64,000 nucleotides of DNA from Anseranas semipalmata (taxonomy: Eukaryota > Chordata > Aves > Anseriformes > Anseranatidae): contig VXAA01001946.1 of the NCBI GenBank assembly GCA_013399115.1, positions 582,430-646,429 of the forward strand, given 5' to 3'. The notes under the pieces were generated by a model. That model saw only the letters and a program-made list of their open reading frames with translations. It was not told the DNA's origin and made no database searches. A program made the translations under genes and the position numbers. This document shows positions 40,690-54,387 of the stretch, one piece after another (the first letter of the stretch is position 1; each line of letters opens with the position of its first letter).

Positions 40690-41240
40690 TGTGTTTTTTC
40701 TTCTTCTGTGTGTAATCATCTGCTCAGTGGTGCACTCTATAACTAGTAGCAGGAGACAGAGGAGTGGCCTGCTGTGATTGATGGGGTGAGGCCCAGCAAA
40801 CTGAAAGAGTCCCATCTGGATTAGGTTTTGGGAGCAGTCAGATGTTGAGAGGGAAGTCAGTAAGCCTTGCATTAGCTCCCCCTCCTTCAACACCCCTATC
40901 ATCCACACTCATACACACATTACATTGCTCACACGCCCTCATCCATAATTGATGCTTGCTTTGGGCAGATGCTGTATGGCCTGGGACTAGAGCAGCTGCT
41001 AAGTTTATGGAGGATAAAAGGAGCAGGATGGTACAGCAGGTATTTTCACTTTTATTTTCACTTGAAGCTCTTGCTTTTAGTCAAAACAGGGCATTTCTTA
41101 TCACCAGCTGCACCACTGCATGCAAGACTTCTAATCCATGCTTTGTTGCTTAAGTCAGTCTGAAGGAAGGCAAACTGCAGCAGTGATTATGCATCTCTGC
41201 TGTGCTTGATATATCCAACGGGGCTGTTCTTATAACCAGC
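40690..41240 (+). promoter_or_regulatory. GC-richer unique segment, candidate conserved element or untranslated exon
   Basis: The segment is less AT-rich than its surroundings and not recognisably repetitive. CTTGCTTTGGGCAG ending at 40968 could serve as an acceptor, and ACAGCAG followed by GTATTT at 41040 could serve as a donor. A TATA-like ATAAAAG is at about 41014. RBFOX1 is known for multiple alternative first exons and dense conserved noncoding elements, so either role is conceivable. A coding use of the ATG at 40969 is unlikely, because the 71 bases to the donor leave a phase that does not match the phase-0 acceptor at 45408. Confidence 0.25.
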
Positions 41241-42724
41241 AGGTTTACACAGTAATGTTGCATTTTTCTTCTTTGTTTCCATGCCCTGAGGATATGATGC
41301 AGTTTGGCTCATTTAACTACAGTATGAGAGGCTTTCTCTAAATGTGAATTATCTCTTGCCAAAGAAACAAGATGCACCAAACAGAAAATAGAGTAAAACG
41401 AACAATAAACTGTTAGTTAGACTTTAAAATGCAGGCAAGCAGAAAGGTTTTCATTGAATAAATACATTTTTATGCTGCAAATGTGTTTTTAAAAAGGAAC
41501 ACTGCATAAGTAATGTTTTCTTTACTCTGTCTTTTGTGTACAAACATAACAAGCTTGCTTTATTATGTTTTGACACTTTTCATGCATTTCTTAATTATGA
41601 AATCCTTTCAGAGCAGAAGATGCTGAAAAGGCATGTTGAGATCTAAGATACCAGGAGCATTTTAAATTCTAAGCTTTACTTCAAGTGGAGTAATATATAC
41701 ATATGGAATAGGAGCAACTTCACTTACCTACATCATTGGAATGCTTTCTTTTTTTGTTCTTCAGAGTTCAGCATTTAACCAGAAAGCAATAAAGCTGATT
41801 TTATACACTGCCACGTAAAGCATACTTTTCAGTTGAAATGTGGTTTTCATTAAATCTCAGGCCAGAACATTTAACAGAGCCTGACTGTCTGCCATCCTTT
41901 GTTCTTCTTTCTGTTGCCAACAACTACTTTATTAAAAACCATGCACAAAGCGAGCATTAATGGGCCATTTAAACTTAAAGATACTTGGAACTGAGTCTGA
42001 AATGACAACTTCTGTTTAGCCTCTCATGCCTAGGTTGTATTAAGCAACATCTGTGTACTGTCATCCACAGCTTCGAGATTGCTCTAATACCTGAATTCAA
42101 GGGCAAATTTAGGATCAATATTTCCTGTTGCTTTCAAGGCCATTGCATATTCTAAGTTTAATGAATTAAACCTACTATTTCCTGTATTTATTTTAGTTCA
42201 CTTTTAGTTTAGATGAGTATTTAAAGAATTTTTGACTCATTAAAATCTACTCAGAAGTAGCTGAGTTTTGTGTAGCCTGGAGTTTCTGTCAAACACATGT
42301 ATATACAATTGTTAGTTTGCACTGCATTGTTCTTAATATAAATCCATATTCTAAACAATAAGCTATTGGCATGAGACATATAGAAGTAGTAAAGAAAATA
42401 TTTACACTTGCATGCTTTTTTAGTACCTTGTAATATTGTGAGTGCTGAATTCATTGTGATTCAAAAATTCACACTGATTTTAAAGGCTACAGTAAGCTGC
42501 TGCATTTAAGAGAATAACAACTCAGATTTATTGTCATCATTTTAAACTTATAGCTGACAGTAGAATAAGCATGTATAATTATTTTTGGTATTTTTTCCCC
42601 AAAACAATTTAATGAACACACAATATCTTTAATGATAACCTTGCATGCCAGTTTTCTACTCTAAGCATTTTATTTATTTATTTTTATGGCAAGGCTGTAA
42701 ATCCCTGAATATGTTGAAGTTATA

Positions 42725-42850
42725 TATATATACACACACACACACANNNNNNNNNNNNNNNNNNNNNNNNNNNNNNNNNNNNNNNNNNNNNNNNNNNNNN
42801 NNNNNNNNNNNNNNNNNNNNNNNNNNNNNNAAAAAAAATCACCACCACCA
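42725..42850. other. Assembly gap of 84 N within a (TA)n(CA)n microsatellite
   Basis: A (TA)n then (CA)n run leads directly into 84 N at 42747-42830. The other side starts with eight A and ATCACCACCACCACCATCAG. The real length of the CA array is unknown. The His-rich open frame that spans the gap is an artefact. Confidence 0.97.
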
Positions 42851-43779
42851 CCATCAGAAACTGACCTTTCACTGCCTATTTATTTGTAACTGAGGCCCAA
42901 TTAATAAGTGGTCCAGACCTCAGTTTAGCAAGTCCAATGAATGGGATAGAAGAGCTTCTGCAATGTGAAGGTGCTGTAATTTCCAGTGCAGTTTGCCATT
43001 TCATGATAAATATAAAAAGTGAATTATTTGGAGTTGCTGGTAAGAAACCATATAAAAGCTCAGTCCTCTTAATTAAATATTAGCTGTAATTAGCACTAAG
43101 TGTGGATGCTTTGAATATTAATTAGGGTCTCATGGAACTGCTGTCAATGTTAATAAGAAACAGTGGGGGTCTCTCAACATCTGTTTTAGGACTCAGAGTA
43201 GTACAAAAACCTTTCAATCAAATGCACCTGGACATTAGCTCATGGTCCCTTTGTTACCATTATTGTTCTTTCTTAACAGCTGCTGACTTTAATGCCATGG
43301 TTAGCACCTAACATGAAGGGATAGCCTAAAGACCAGCAGTAACCAGCTACTGTGCTTCAAAGCCAGCATGGTGACAATGCTTCCACAGGCAGAAGTTCAA
43401 TTTGCTGTTCGTTCTTACCACTTGGCTGAAGTCCATCCTAAAACAATTGATTAAAAAAATCTAAGCTCCCCTGCCTCCCCCAAAACTTTTAAAAATACTT
43501 ATTTAACATTTAATACATGTCTGTAGTGGAATCCATTCATTGCTGGTTTTTATCTGTATTTTTAAGTGCAAGTATAAAGTAAAAGAAATAAGAAAGGGAC
43601 TTTGCCATTTTAATATAAGAGGGTGTAAGTATACATTTACAAGAGTTTTGAACCTACCTTAAAATTTAAAACAAGGCGAGTTTCAGTGTAACAAAAACCT
43701 TGGAAACGTGTGTATATATATATATTATTTATATATACAAATAAAACTTATTGACTTAACCAAGTGAAGTACCTAAACG

Positions 43780-43924
43780 TCACTGTTTTCATTTAAAAGA
43801 TCGTTGAATGTAGCAATGTCAGTGTTTTCATTTAAAAGATCGTTGAATGTAGCAATGTCAGTGTTTTCATTTTAAAGATCGTTGAATGTAGCAATGTCTG
43901 TGTTTTCGTTGAATGTAGCAATGT
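43780..43924. repeat. 39-bp minisatellite, about 3.6 copies
   Basis: A unit beginning TGTTTTCATTTAAAAGATCG and continuing TTGAATGTAGCAATGTCAG recurs with starts at 43784, 43823, 43862 and 43901. The first three copies are nearly identical, with single-base changes. The fourth lacks the internal ATTTAAAAGATC part. The unit length is divisible by three, but there is no sign of coding. The array lies about 1.5 kb before the RBFOX1 exon. Confidence 0.95.
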
Positions 43925-45004
43925 AAACTACTTGCTCAAGGCCATACAGGAAAACAGTAGCAAAAATGGGATTAAAATTAGCAAGGTTTGATTGGTATTA
44001 TAAAATCTTCGTTTTCTAGAACAAAATGAATGCCTTTTACAAAGCAAGTTGTAATTTTCCCTTCTAAGCCTGCCATGTACCAATGTTTGTTCCTGTGCTG
44101 TGATTCTGCAAATTTTAAAATTTAGTTTAGGCTCAGTTCAGGTCAGATCACCAATGCCTGAGTTAGCTGAAATTGGCTGGAAATATCGTTAGGTATGAAG
44201 TGCAAAAGAATGACTTCTACTCATCAAGTCTATTTTGAAATTAGGAAATCAAGGCCTGAGGAGTAGAAATAGGCTAAATCCCTACAGTACTCCCGTGCAG
44301 GTACTTGTATGTGTTTTGGTGGAAAAATGATGAAATATTAAAAAAATAATAATAATTTTTTACTCAATTATTCATTTTTATATTACTTGATATTTAGAGG
44401 GATGATTTTATCTTGTAAAACAGTTAGCCCACGTGAGTGTTGGTGTCCATAGTCCATGTATTAATGGCCTCTAATGCTGTGTCACGTGTAACGCCATGCT
44501 TTGGACATCATTTATATAGGTTCTGAAAGATTGTTTTGTACGTTTTCTCCCCCAGTATCATTACTATTTGCTATGAGCAGAGCATTTAGTCAGAAGTCTC
44601 CAACTGACAGATTAGCATGCTTGACTTTCCACTTTGATATCAAACATAAGGATGAATCTAACTACCTGCAGAGAGATGAGGGCATTTGTTTTTAATAGTA
44701 CAGGCATATTGTAATATGGAAATGAAATACTATTGCCTTCAAATTTATATAATCTTTAAAGCTCTCTAAATCCATTTCTTTTAAGACACCATAACATAAG
44801 AGAAAAAATCTATGTTAACAGAAGATTTTAAATTGGTGTATATTTTTTAAAAATATATTGTGAATCTCATAATGTTTTCACGTTTGTGGTGTGCAGTTGT
44901 TCAGTACCTCAAAGTAGTTCTGAATACCACATAGAGCATTATTTCATATAAATATTTTCAGGTGTGTTAACAGAATACAAACAAATCCTCCTCTGCGTGC
45001 AGGT

Positions 45005-45012
45005 TGCATGCA
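45005..45012 (+). promoter_or_regulatory. Candidate RBFOX-binding element (TGCATG) upstream of the exon
   Basis: The sense-strand sequence TGCATGCA lies about 400 bases before the acceptor and contains the full UGCAUG hexamer bound by RBFOX proteins. RBFOX genes are known to regulate their own splicing through such sites, so a self-regulatory role is plausible. A hexamer this short also occurs by chance. A shorter GCATG core is at about 44615. Confidence 0.3.
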
Positions 45013-45360
45013 TTGAGTTCTGCAGATGGTAAGTCAGAATGGATCCCAGACTGTGGGCTAAGCTTACCAGAGCTCTGTATTAGCAGTTGCACTCAGAAAT
45101 ATTTGGAATAAACTAAGCTTTGTCCCTTTTCCTTGTCTGAGTTGAGGCATTAGTTGAGGTAAGACTTCACTGACCTTTTACAGTTAAAGAACAGTCTACA
45201 GTTATGCAGAGAACAGCAGATTCTAATTGTAATAAGATTTAATAAGGTTAGGAAAGTGGATTTAATTCAGATAGGAAATATTCTCCTTAAGAAACGAACA
45301 TTGTGCCCTTTTCAGGCCAGCAATCGTAGCAGAATACTATCATTGCTTTCTAAATTATTT

Positions 45361-47668
<2,308 letters not shown>

Positions 47669-48043
47669 AATCACAGAATCACAGAATCTTTTGGTTGGAA
47701 GAGCCCTTCAAGATCACCTAGTCCAACCTAAGACCTAACACTAACAATCCCTCCACTAGACCATGTCTCTAAGCTCTGCATCCAAACGTCTTTTAAATAC
47801 ATCCAGGGATGGTGACTCAACCACTTCCCTGGACAGCCTGTTCCAATGGCTCACAACCCTTTCAGTAAAGAAATTTTTCCTAATATCTAACCTAAACCTC
47901 CCCTGTCGCAACTTCAGCCCATTCCCCCTCGTCCTATCGCTTGACACATAGGAGAAGAGACCAATCCCCACCTCGCTACAGCCTCCTTTAAGGTAGCTGT
48001 AGAGAGCGATCAGGTCGCCCCTGAGCCTCCTCTTCTCCAGAAA
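47669..48043 (-). mobile_element. CR1-type LINE 3' end (antisense, relatively young)
   Basis: The plus strand starts with TCACAGAATCACAGAATC, the reverse complement of the CR1 terminal octamer repeat, and continues into GGAAGAGCCCTTCAAGATC. On the minus strand an uninterrupted frame gives [20 protein letters not shown], then [20 protein letters not shown], and ends with [17 protein letters not shown]. That is the standard CR1 ORF2 C-terminus. The intact frame over more than 300 bases suggests a younger insertion than the other three. The copy is 5' truncated just upstream of the LEKRRLRGD motif. Confidence 0.93.
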
Positions 48044-48045
48044 AG

Positions 48046-48440
48046 TTGGGTATACATTTTTTCCAACATCTTCCATGGCAAAGACTGATGAAAAGAAATC
48101 ATTTGTATTGTCTGTGATGCCCTTACCTTTTCCAAATGTTCTATTCAATCCCAGCTGCAGCAAATTCAATGATTTCCTTGAAAGTTTTCTACTTCTGATA
48201 TACTAATAGATTGTATTGTTGTTTGGTTTTGTATCCTTTGCTGTCTGGTCTTCTAATTTCCTTTTGCCTTCCTAATATGCAGCTTGCATTTTGCCTGTCA
48301 CATACTTTCTCCCTTCTGGCTCCACTTGGAGTGAATTTCCATCTTCTGAAGGATAACAGGGCAATTCTACTAACCTTTTGTATTTGGGAAATTTCATATA
48401 CTTATTTGCTGTTTTTATTATGGATCCTTTTCTTGCCTTC
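48046..48440 (-). mobile_element. Probable ancient LINE remnant (CR1/L3-like), antisense
   Basis: Immediately beyond the truncated CR1, the minus strand reads [13 protein letters not shown], which resembles the linker between endonuclease and reverse transcriptase in CR1/L2/L3-type LINEs, where a phrase like NDFFSSVF is common. Further right, GCCTTCCTAATATGCAGCTT and CTTCTGGCTCCACTTGGAG match the style of an old amniote LINE that I recall but cannot name. Frames are broken. The CR1 insertion next to it may have landed at the edge of this older element. Confidence 0.42.
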
Positions 48441-50040
48441 CCATTTCCTTTCTTACAGAGGAATGTGCATAGCTTTGTTTAAGTAGCTCCCATGCTATTC
48501 ATAAAGAATTAGATTTCCTTGCTTTTGACATTAGGGTATTTTTGAGAAAGTTGTTGTTTAAAAAAAAAAAAAAAAAGTGAGAGAGACTTTCTAAATTGCA
48601 ATTTATATTAAAAGTTGTGAATACTATCCCTCCCTGGAAACCAATACATTGAAAATACAAGTTTAGAGGAAGTGCATTTCTGTGGATCTACATTGTCAAG
48701 GTACCCTTGACATTTAACATTATTCACCAGTTAGTTTTACAAATTTACAGTCAAAAGTTGTTTGCACGATTTAATTATGGGTACCTAGATCTAAAATATG
48801 TTATTCTGTCTCTTTGTATTGCATTTAACACACTGTAGAGACATTATAAATATGCAGATGGATCCCAGGCAGATTTGACATGGGCTTTGTATTATTATTA
48901 GGGTCCAGCTGTGTACATCTCTCTGTGGGTTTAATAATATGTCTTTCTTATGAAAGAGAGCTTCAATAGCACTGTGTCAACATTGTAACTCCATGTTGTC
49001 TTTATTGTTGAAGGAAAAAACTGCTTATGTTTCTTTCCAGTTCCTGCTAGCTTTCTGAATAGTTGGTTTCCAGTCTTTAAGAATTTTAAGTGGAATTGAT
49101 GTGGGGACACTGGCATTTTTTTGGTAGGTTCCAATGTTTTTACATAGTTTACTGTCAGTAAGTTGTATTACATGCATTGAAAAGAAAAACAATCAATTGA
49201 TCAATCATTCACAAAAATAATATTGTGGTGATTAATGTAGATTAGACAAGCTATTGGAAGCAAGACCAATTTTTGAGTTTTCTTATTCACATGCATGTTT
49301 CTGTGCATTTGAAGCTGTGTATGCCACTAAAAATGGATCTTAACATTTTGCAATATAAAGCTAATCAACTGCAGGGCAATTTCCTAATTTGTAGAACTGC
49401 TACCAGAAGTGATTTAATCTCATCCCTGAAGGACTTAATCCACACTAAGGCTAGACACGTACCCTGGCTTTCTTTGTCTGTCTCTTTCTGTTTCTTTTTG
49501 TCTGAAAAAATCATACATTGAAGCTAGAGCTCAAACTGAGTGTCGTGCTACCCAAACCACAGTGAAGATATAAATAATAGAGATAAAAATAAAAAAGTTC
49601 TATGCAACTTCTCTTGAATCCTTTACTGAAGTGCAGAATGGGATCTTGGTCCAGCTGGAACCACTGTCAGTATTTGCATTCACTGCAAACTGAAGATTCC
49701 AATCATCAGTTTTATTACAGCTTTGCAGCTTTGTGCATGTTAAAGTGCACAGATACAGGAAGTCTGTAGACTTGATTTTCTTATGAGTATAATCTATAGG
49801 CTTTAGCAAATGTTTCCTGAATAGCCTTTGATCATTCAGAGCCTTTGAAAATGGCTGCAAAGTACTACCAAGCCAAAATGGCAGTGTTTTAAACTGTCTT
49901 TGAGTTGGTGTGGGACATTAGTGAGTGAGTACTTTTCTTTGATGAAAACTAAAATATTTTGTTGAGAATTTAATATGAAGGAATTATTTTTTTTTTCTCT
50001 TGGATTTTACTTTTTATAAGAAACCATTGCACCAACTCTT

Positions 50041-50153
50041 TATACATTGAGTATAATATATAAAAAAATCTGAAAAAATAAATAAAAATCTATAAATATA
50101 TAAAATAAATATATATATATATAAATATATAAAATAAAAATCTATAAAAATAN
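50041..50153. repeat. AT-rich low-complexity tract with internal repeats, ending at a lone N
   Basis: The stretch is almost only A and T, with AAATAAAAATCTATAAA occurring at 50080 and again at 50132. An ambiguous base is at 50153, where AT-only sequence meets ordinary intron. The exact length may not be reliable. Confidence 0.9.
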
Positions 50154-52981
50154 TACGCTCTCAGCTGGTTTGGGTATCTCTAATGAGTCTTTTTTAATTG
50201 AACCAAGCTACTCTGTCAAAAAGCATGCCATTTTCCTCACACTTATCTCTTAGTTATTCCAAAGTTCTTTTCAGTTAAGAAATAATATTTTCTCTTTCTT
50301 GCTTTTGCTCAGATTTACTACAAAGCACTTTGAAAATTGCAAACAGGAAGTACAGAACTTTCTGATATTGTTAAGATTTTACTTTTCTACTTGTGCATAA
50401 CTAGTTCAAATAGGATTTAATGGACATTGATTTAGCAGTGAAGATGTGGGATTAGAAATGCTCTTGTACTAGCAAAAAGTGTATTTCCTAGTAATTTTTT
50501 TATCTGTTATTTTGAAAAAATAGTGTGAAACAGTGTTCTGTTAGGATAAGTGTTGGAAATGAGTGGTGCTTAGTTAGTATGTCTAGGGATTACTAACCCT
50601 CTATTTGGATGTTATGAAACAGGAGAAAATGTACAGGATGAAATGGAATTAAATATTTAAAGACAGGATGATTTAACCGAAACAATATGAAATCATCTGT
50701 ACATAATAAAATACTGTCAAATTTTATTTTGAGTCTTTTCTGAATAATAAGGTTTTCATCTTTTGGATCAATTTGTTTATTTAAATTTAATCAAGGAAGT
50801 AGTCTATCTGAGTGTATGCATAATCAATACTTATCCAGTACTGGGTTCTCCTGTGAGGTTATTTAAGCACTAATAGACTTCTGGAGTTGCATAGCATCAA
50901 ACATACTTTTAGTAATTAACAAAAATAGTAAATTGTTTCTTTCAAGAAGGATGGATCAATGATAAGAGTGTTACAAAGTTATGATGAGTAGCGTCTGAAA
51001 ATTTTTCAGAGTGGTTTTGAGTGGTATACTATAATATGTATTTTAAAGGATTTTTAAGTAAGACATTTGATCATTTTATGAAATGTGAAATCACCTTTTA
51101 CATGTGTACATATACGTATGCAAATATATTGTTTGTGTATTATATAGCTCAGAGAGTAAAACTTGTTCAACTTTTGCTTCTGTTTTTTATGAACAATTTC
51201 TGTTGATGTCAATGGGAGATGGATTTGTAAATATAAAGGGCATTAGCGCTGAATGTGTAAGAAAGCAGATAATAGTAAATTTTGTTTCTCTAGTGCTTCC
51301 TATTCTGTGTATTATATAAATAATAGAAGTAAATATGGTATGGTAAAAACCTGGTTTGTGCTGTTCTGAGTTTTATGAATGTGTGTATATAAAAAATATT
51401 CTCCTCTAAACTTAATTATGCTTCTGATTTAGGAAAATCTTGAGATCATTCTGTAGTCTTCCTACCTTGGACTATGATTTCACCAGATTTCACAAGCTGA
51501 GATGCCTTTGATAATTTGTGTGCTTGGATAGGCATCCTCCAGGGAAAATGCAGTTGCTTTGAGATGTTGGTGGTTCAGTTCATAGTGCTCTTCTGTCTAC
51601 ATTGGTTCTGAACCAATACACAGCATGGCATTAGGGGCTGCAGTGCTCCTGGAGTCCTTTAGAAGACATGTAATGTAGAGGCATGGTTGTCTGTGATCAT
51701 TGAAAATGACGAGGCATCTTTTGCATAACTCCTGTGCAATGGCTAAATTTCAGCATTGTTACTACCAAAATTCCTTCTGTAGCACCCACTGAACTTGATG
51801 CTCTTCTGTGTGAATATAATTGATATACTAGATAAAACTGTTGTTACAGTTGCCCTGCTTTACCTCCAAATCTTGCATGTTCTTTGAGATTTAATGGTTT
51901 GAAATTCAATGTTTTCTTTTCTTGGTGTTAGCTGTGTCCAGGTTTGTGCATTCTTTAGTCATGTTGCAGAGGCTATGTCTTCATACAGAGATTTGGGAAG
52001 GTTTAGTGTCCACCGGGCTGAAAAATCATTTACCATGTTGAGCTTGACCGTTTTGGGGAAGAGAAAGATATATGCCCTTTGTGGATTTTTGCACTGATTT
52101 CTATGTTGAGTTTTTTAATTTGGATAAGAAAACTGCTGGTAGGAAGCATTGATAGTAAAGTGTTTTAGTGCATCATTTAAGCTCACAGGTTGTTACTATT
52201 GTTTTCTGCAATACGTTTTTGTTTTTTGTTAGCTGTTTTCTGCTCTGTACTAAATACAAGTGACTGGTGGTGGTGGGGTGTCTTCCTTTTTTTCCTTTTT
52301 TTTTTTCCCCTTAGTTCTCCTCTTCCTCTCCTACTGTTTTCTTCCTGTCTGTCCACCTCCTGAGGATGTGGGATGCATTAGCTCTTTCAGGAGATTCTAT
52401 TTCGTGTTAGGCAGTAGGCTACATCCTGCTTGGTTTAGAGATGGCCGTCGGTTGTTCCTGTTCTTACAACAGTGTCATTGAAGCAGAGATACTTAGAATG
52501 AAGTTGTCTGTAATTTGGTAGTTCATCATGTAACTACGGTTGTGCTCATTAGCCTAGAGATAAACTTCCTTGAAGTCCACCACACCAAGAATGTTTATGT
52601 AGTGGGATGTTTTTCGGTACTGCTGAGCTCAGCTGGTATTATCCTTGCCTCCAAATATTCTGCTTTTGCCTGGTAGGTTTTTATAGTACATCTGGAACAT
52701 AGATCCTGGAACTGCCACCTGTGGCTTGGGAAGAAACAGTGGCTAGCTTGCCACTGTGTGTAATTCTGTCTGGAACACACATGGAGCAGAATTGCAGTGC
52801 AGATAACCATGTCAATCATTTCTCTAAACAGTGGCACTTTGAGGACTGTGCTCCCTCTGCAGAGCAGCTAGGAACTTTTCACCATGACACGGCTGTCTTG
52901 CAGGTCAGATTTCCCCATGGGTGGTTTTTTTTTTTTTCCCCCACCTGATGTCAGTGACCCAGTTTTTATTCTATTTCAATT

Positions 52982-53034
52982 CCATATTTTTGTCTATAGA
53001 TGTTTGTCCCATATTTTTGTCTATTGATGTTTGT
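52982..53034. repeat. Tandem duplication of a 27-bp unit
   Basis: CCATATTTTTGTCTATAGAT followed by GTTTGT occurs at 52982 and, with one base changed (A to T), at 53009. It is a short intronic direct duplication with no associated feature. Confidence 0.9.
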
Positions 53035-54364
53035 CACCAGCATGCTAGATAGTTGATAATACTTTGACAATTGTTACAGCAGTGTTTATTCATCTAAATC
53101 ATACCCTGCTGGTGTAGGCTATTGTATCAGCATGGTGTGCTATTTCAGTTATGCTATCTATTATATTTGGTCCCAACAGCTACTTGAATAAAATATTTCA
53201 AGGAGCTTGTTTCAACACCTCCAGTGCTTTGGAGCTTTTGGAGCTGCAGAAGCAAGCAGCCTGGTCCAGCCCTTACTCCACAGTATAGTGAAGAGATCAA
53301 AACTGACATCCCAAGTAGATAGCATAATGCTGGGCTAGTTTGGTGAGGCATCATAATGTCTTGTGATCATAGGCATTATTACTTCTAAGAGGCTTCCTTG
53401 CTGAGAGCCCTGCTTGTAAACTTTGTAACTATGCCCCGTGTTTATTTCTTTGCTTACTCTAAAAAATAGCACAAACATATTGCTCCCTTAAACATCTTGT
53501 TGGTGCATGCTCTAAAACAGCTTCTACTGAAGCTCAAAAACACAGAACCTCAAACTGACTGTTTTCTGTGAGACAGTTTATACAGTGCTTGTTTGTATTC
53601 TTTGTTGTATTGCTCAGTAAGAAGACAGTCACCCCCTTTTCTGTGTTGCTGAGTTAACTTGGACTTTGCTCCCAGAAAATACTTGTCATGTGTCAGTGGT
53701 GTCTGGTGTGAGGAGAGCATCTGTTAAACAGTGTTGTGGCCAGCTAATTGTGCCACTGCATGCATATCAACATATCTTGCATTCTTCTGGAATTGCAGTC
53801 CTTGGATCCCTGTGGTCTAGGTATCATCTCAGCTTTTATTTCCTTTTGATACTTACAGTAAGAAGGGATTTGCAAGCATGATATTGAAACAGAAGACATA
53901 AAAAGGATTTTTCTGTTTTTCTGAAATATTGTTTTAACTTCCTTGAGTGCTTGAAGTTGGTGATAGTGCACTAGTAAAGCATAAGCCCAAAATAAATTAA
54001 AAAAAAAAAACAAAAACAAAAACCAGCAATTAAGAAAGTAATAAAACTGTCATCTCTAGCCATGTTTGTTCAGATAAATTACTTGATAGCTTTTGAACCT
54101 CTCTGAATGTTTCTTGTGGGGCAGGCTAATAGATCTAAAACTACTTGAGCAAGCAATACCAGCCAACACGAAGGCAGATTTAATGCACAAAAAATTGTAG
54201 AGGTCTTTTCAGTCACATTGTCAACCAGAGGCACAGTGGTATCACGCCAACTTGAAGTTTCTAACAAGCATTACCAATTAATTTCTGATCTGCCGAATTT
54301 AATTGACCAATTAAGCAATTTAAGATTTTCTTCCTGACTGGTCCTGAAAGATTTAACAATATTG

Positions 54365-54387
54365 TTTTGTTGTTGTTGTTGTTGTTT
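54365..54387. repeat. (GTT)n microsatellite
   Basis: About seven GTT units in an AT-rich background. Confidence 0.95.

Larger units (their letters stand above)
38511..45360 (+). other. Intronic sequence leading to the RBFOX1 exon
   Basis: A poly-T run is at 38520-38540, and an AT-only patch is at about 39945-40022. The candidate element at 40.7-41.2 kb, the assembly gap and the 39-bp minisatellite also fall here. The interval 43000-43330 is rich in TAATTA-type motifs. No coding exon other than the one at 45409 is visible. Confidence 0.7.

Noticed and set aside
40969..41163. Frame starting ATGCTGTATGGC as an alternative coding first exon of RBFOX1
   Set aside because: To the donor-like site at 41040 the frame has 71 bases, leaving phase 2, while the RBFOX1 exon at 45409 needs phase 0. 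Splicing would shift the frame.
42645..42893. His-rich open frame spanning the N run
   Set aside because: It is made of (CA)n, 84 N and a (CAC)n stretch. It is not a protein.
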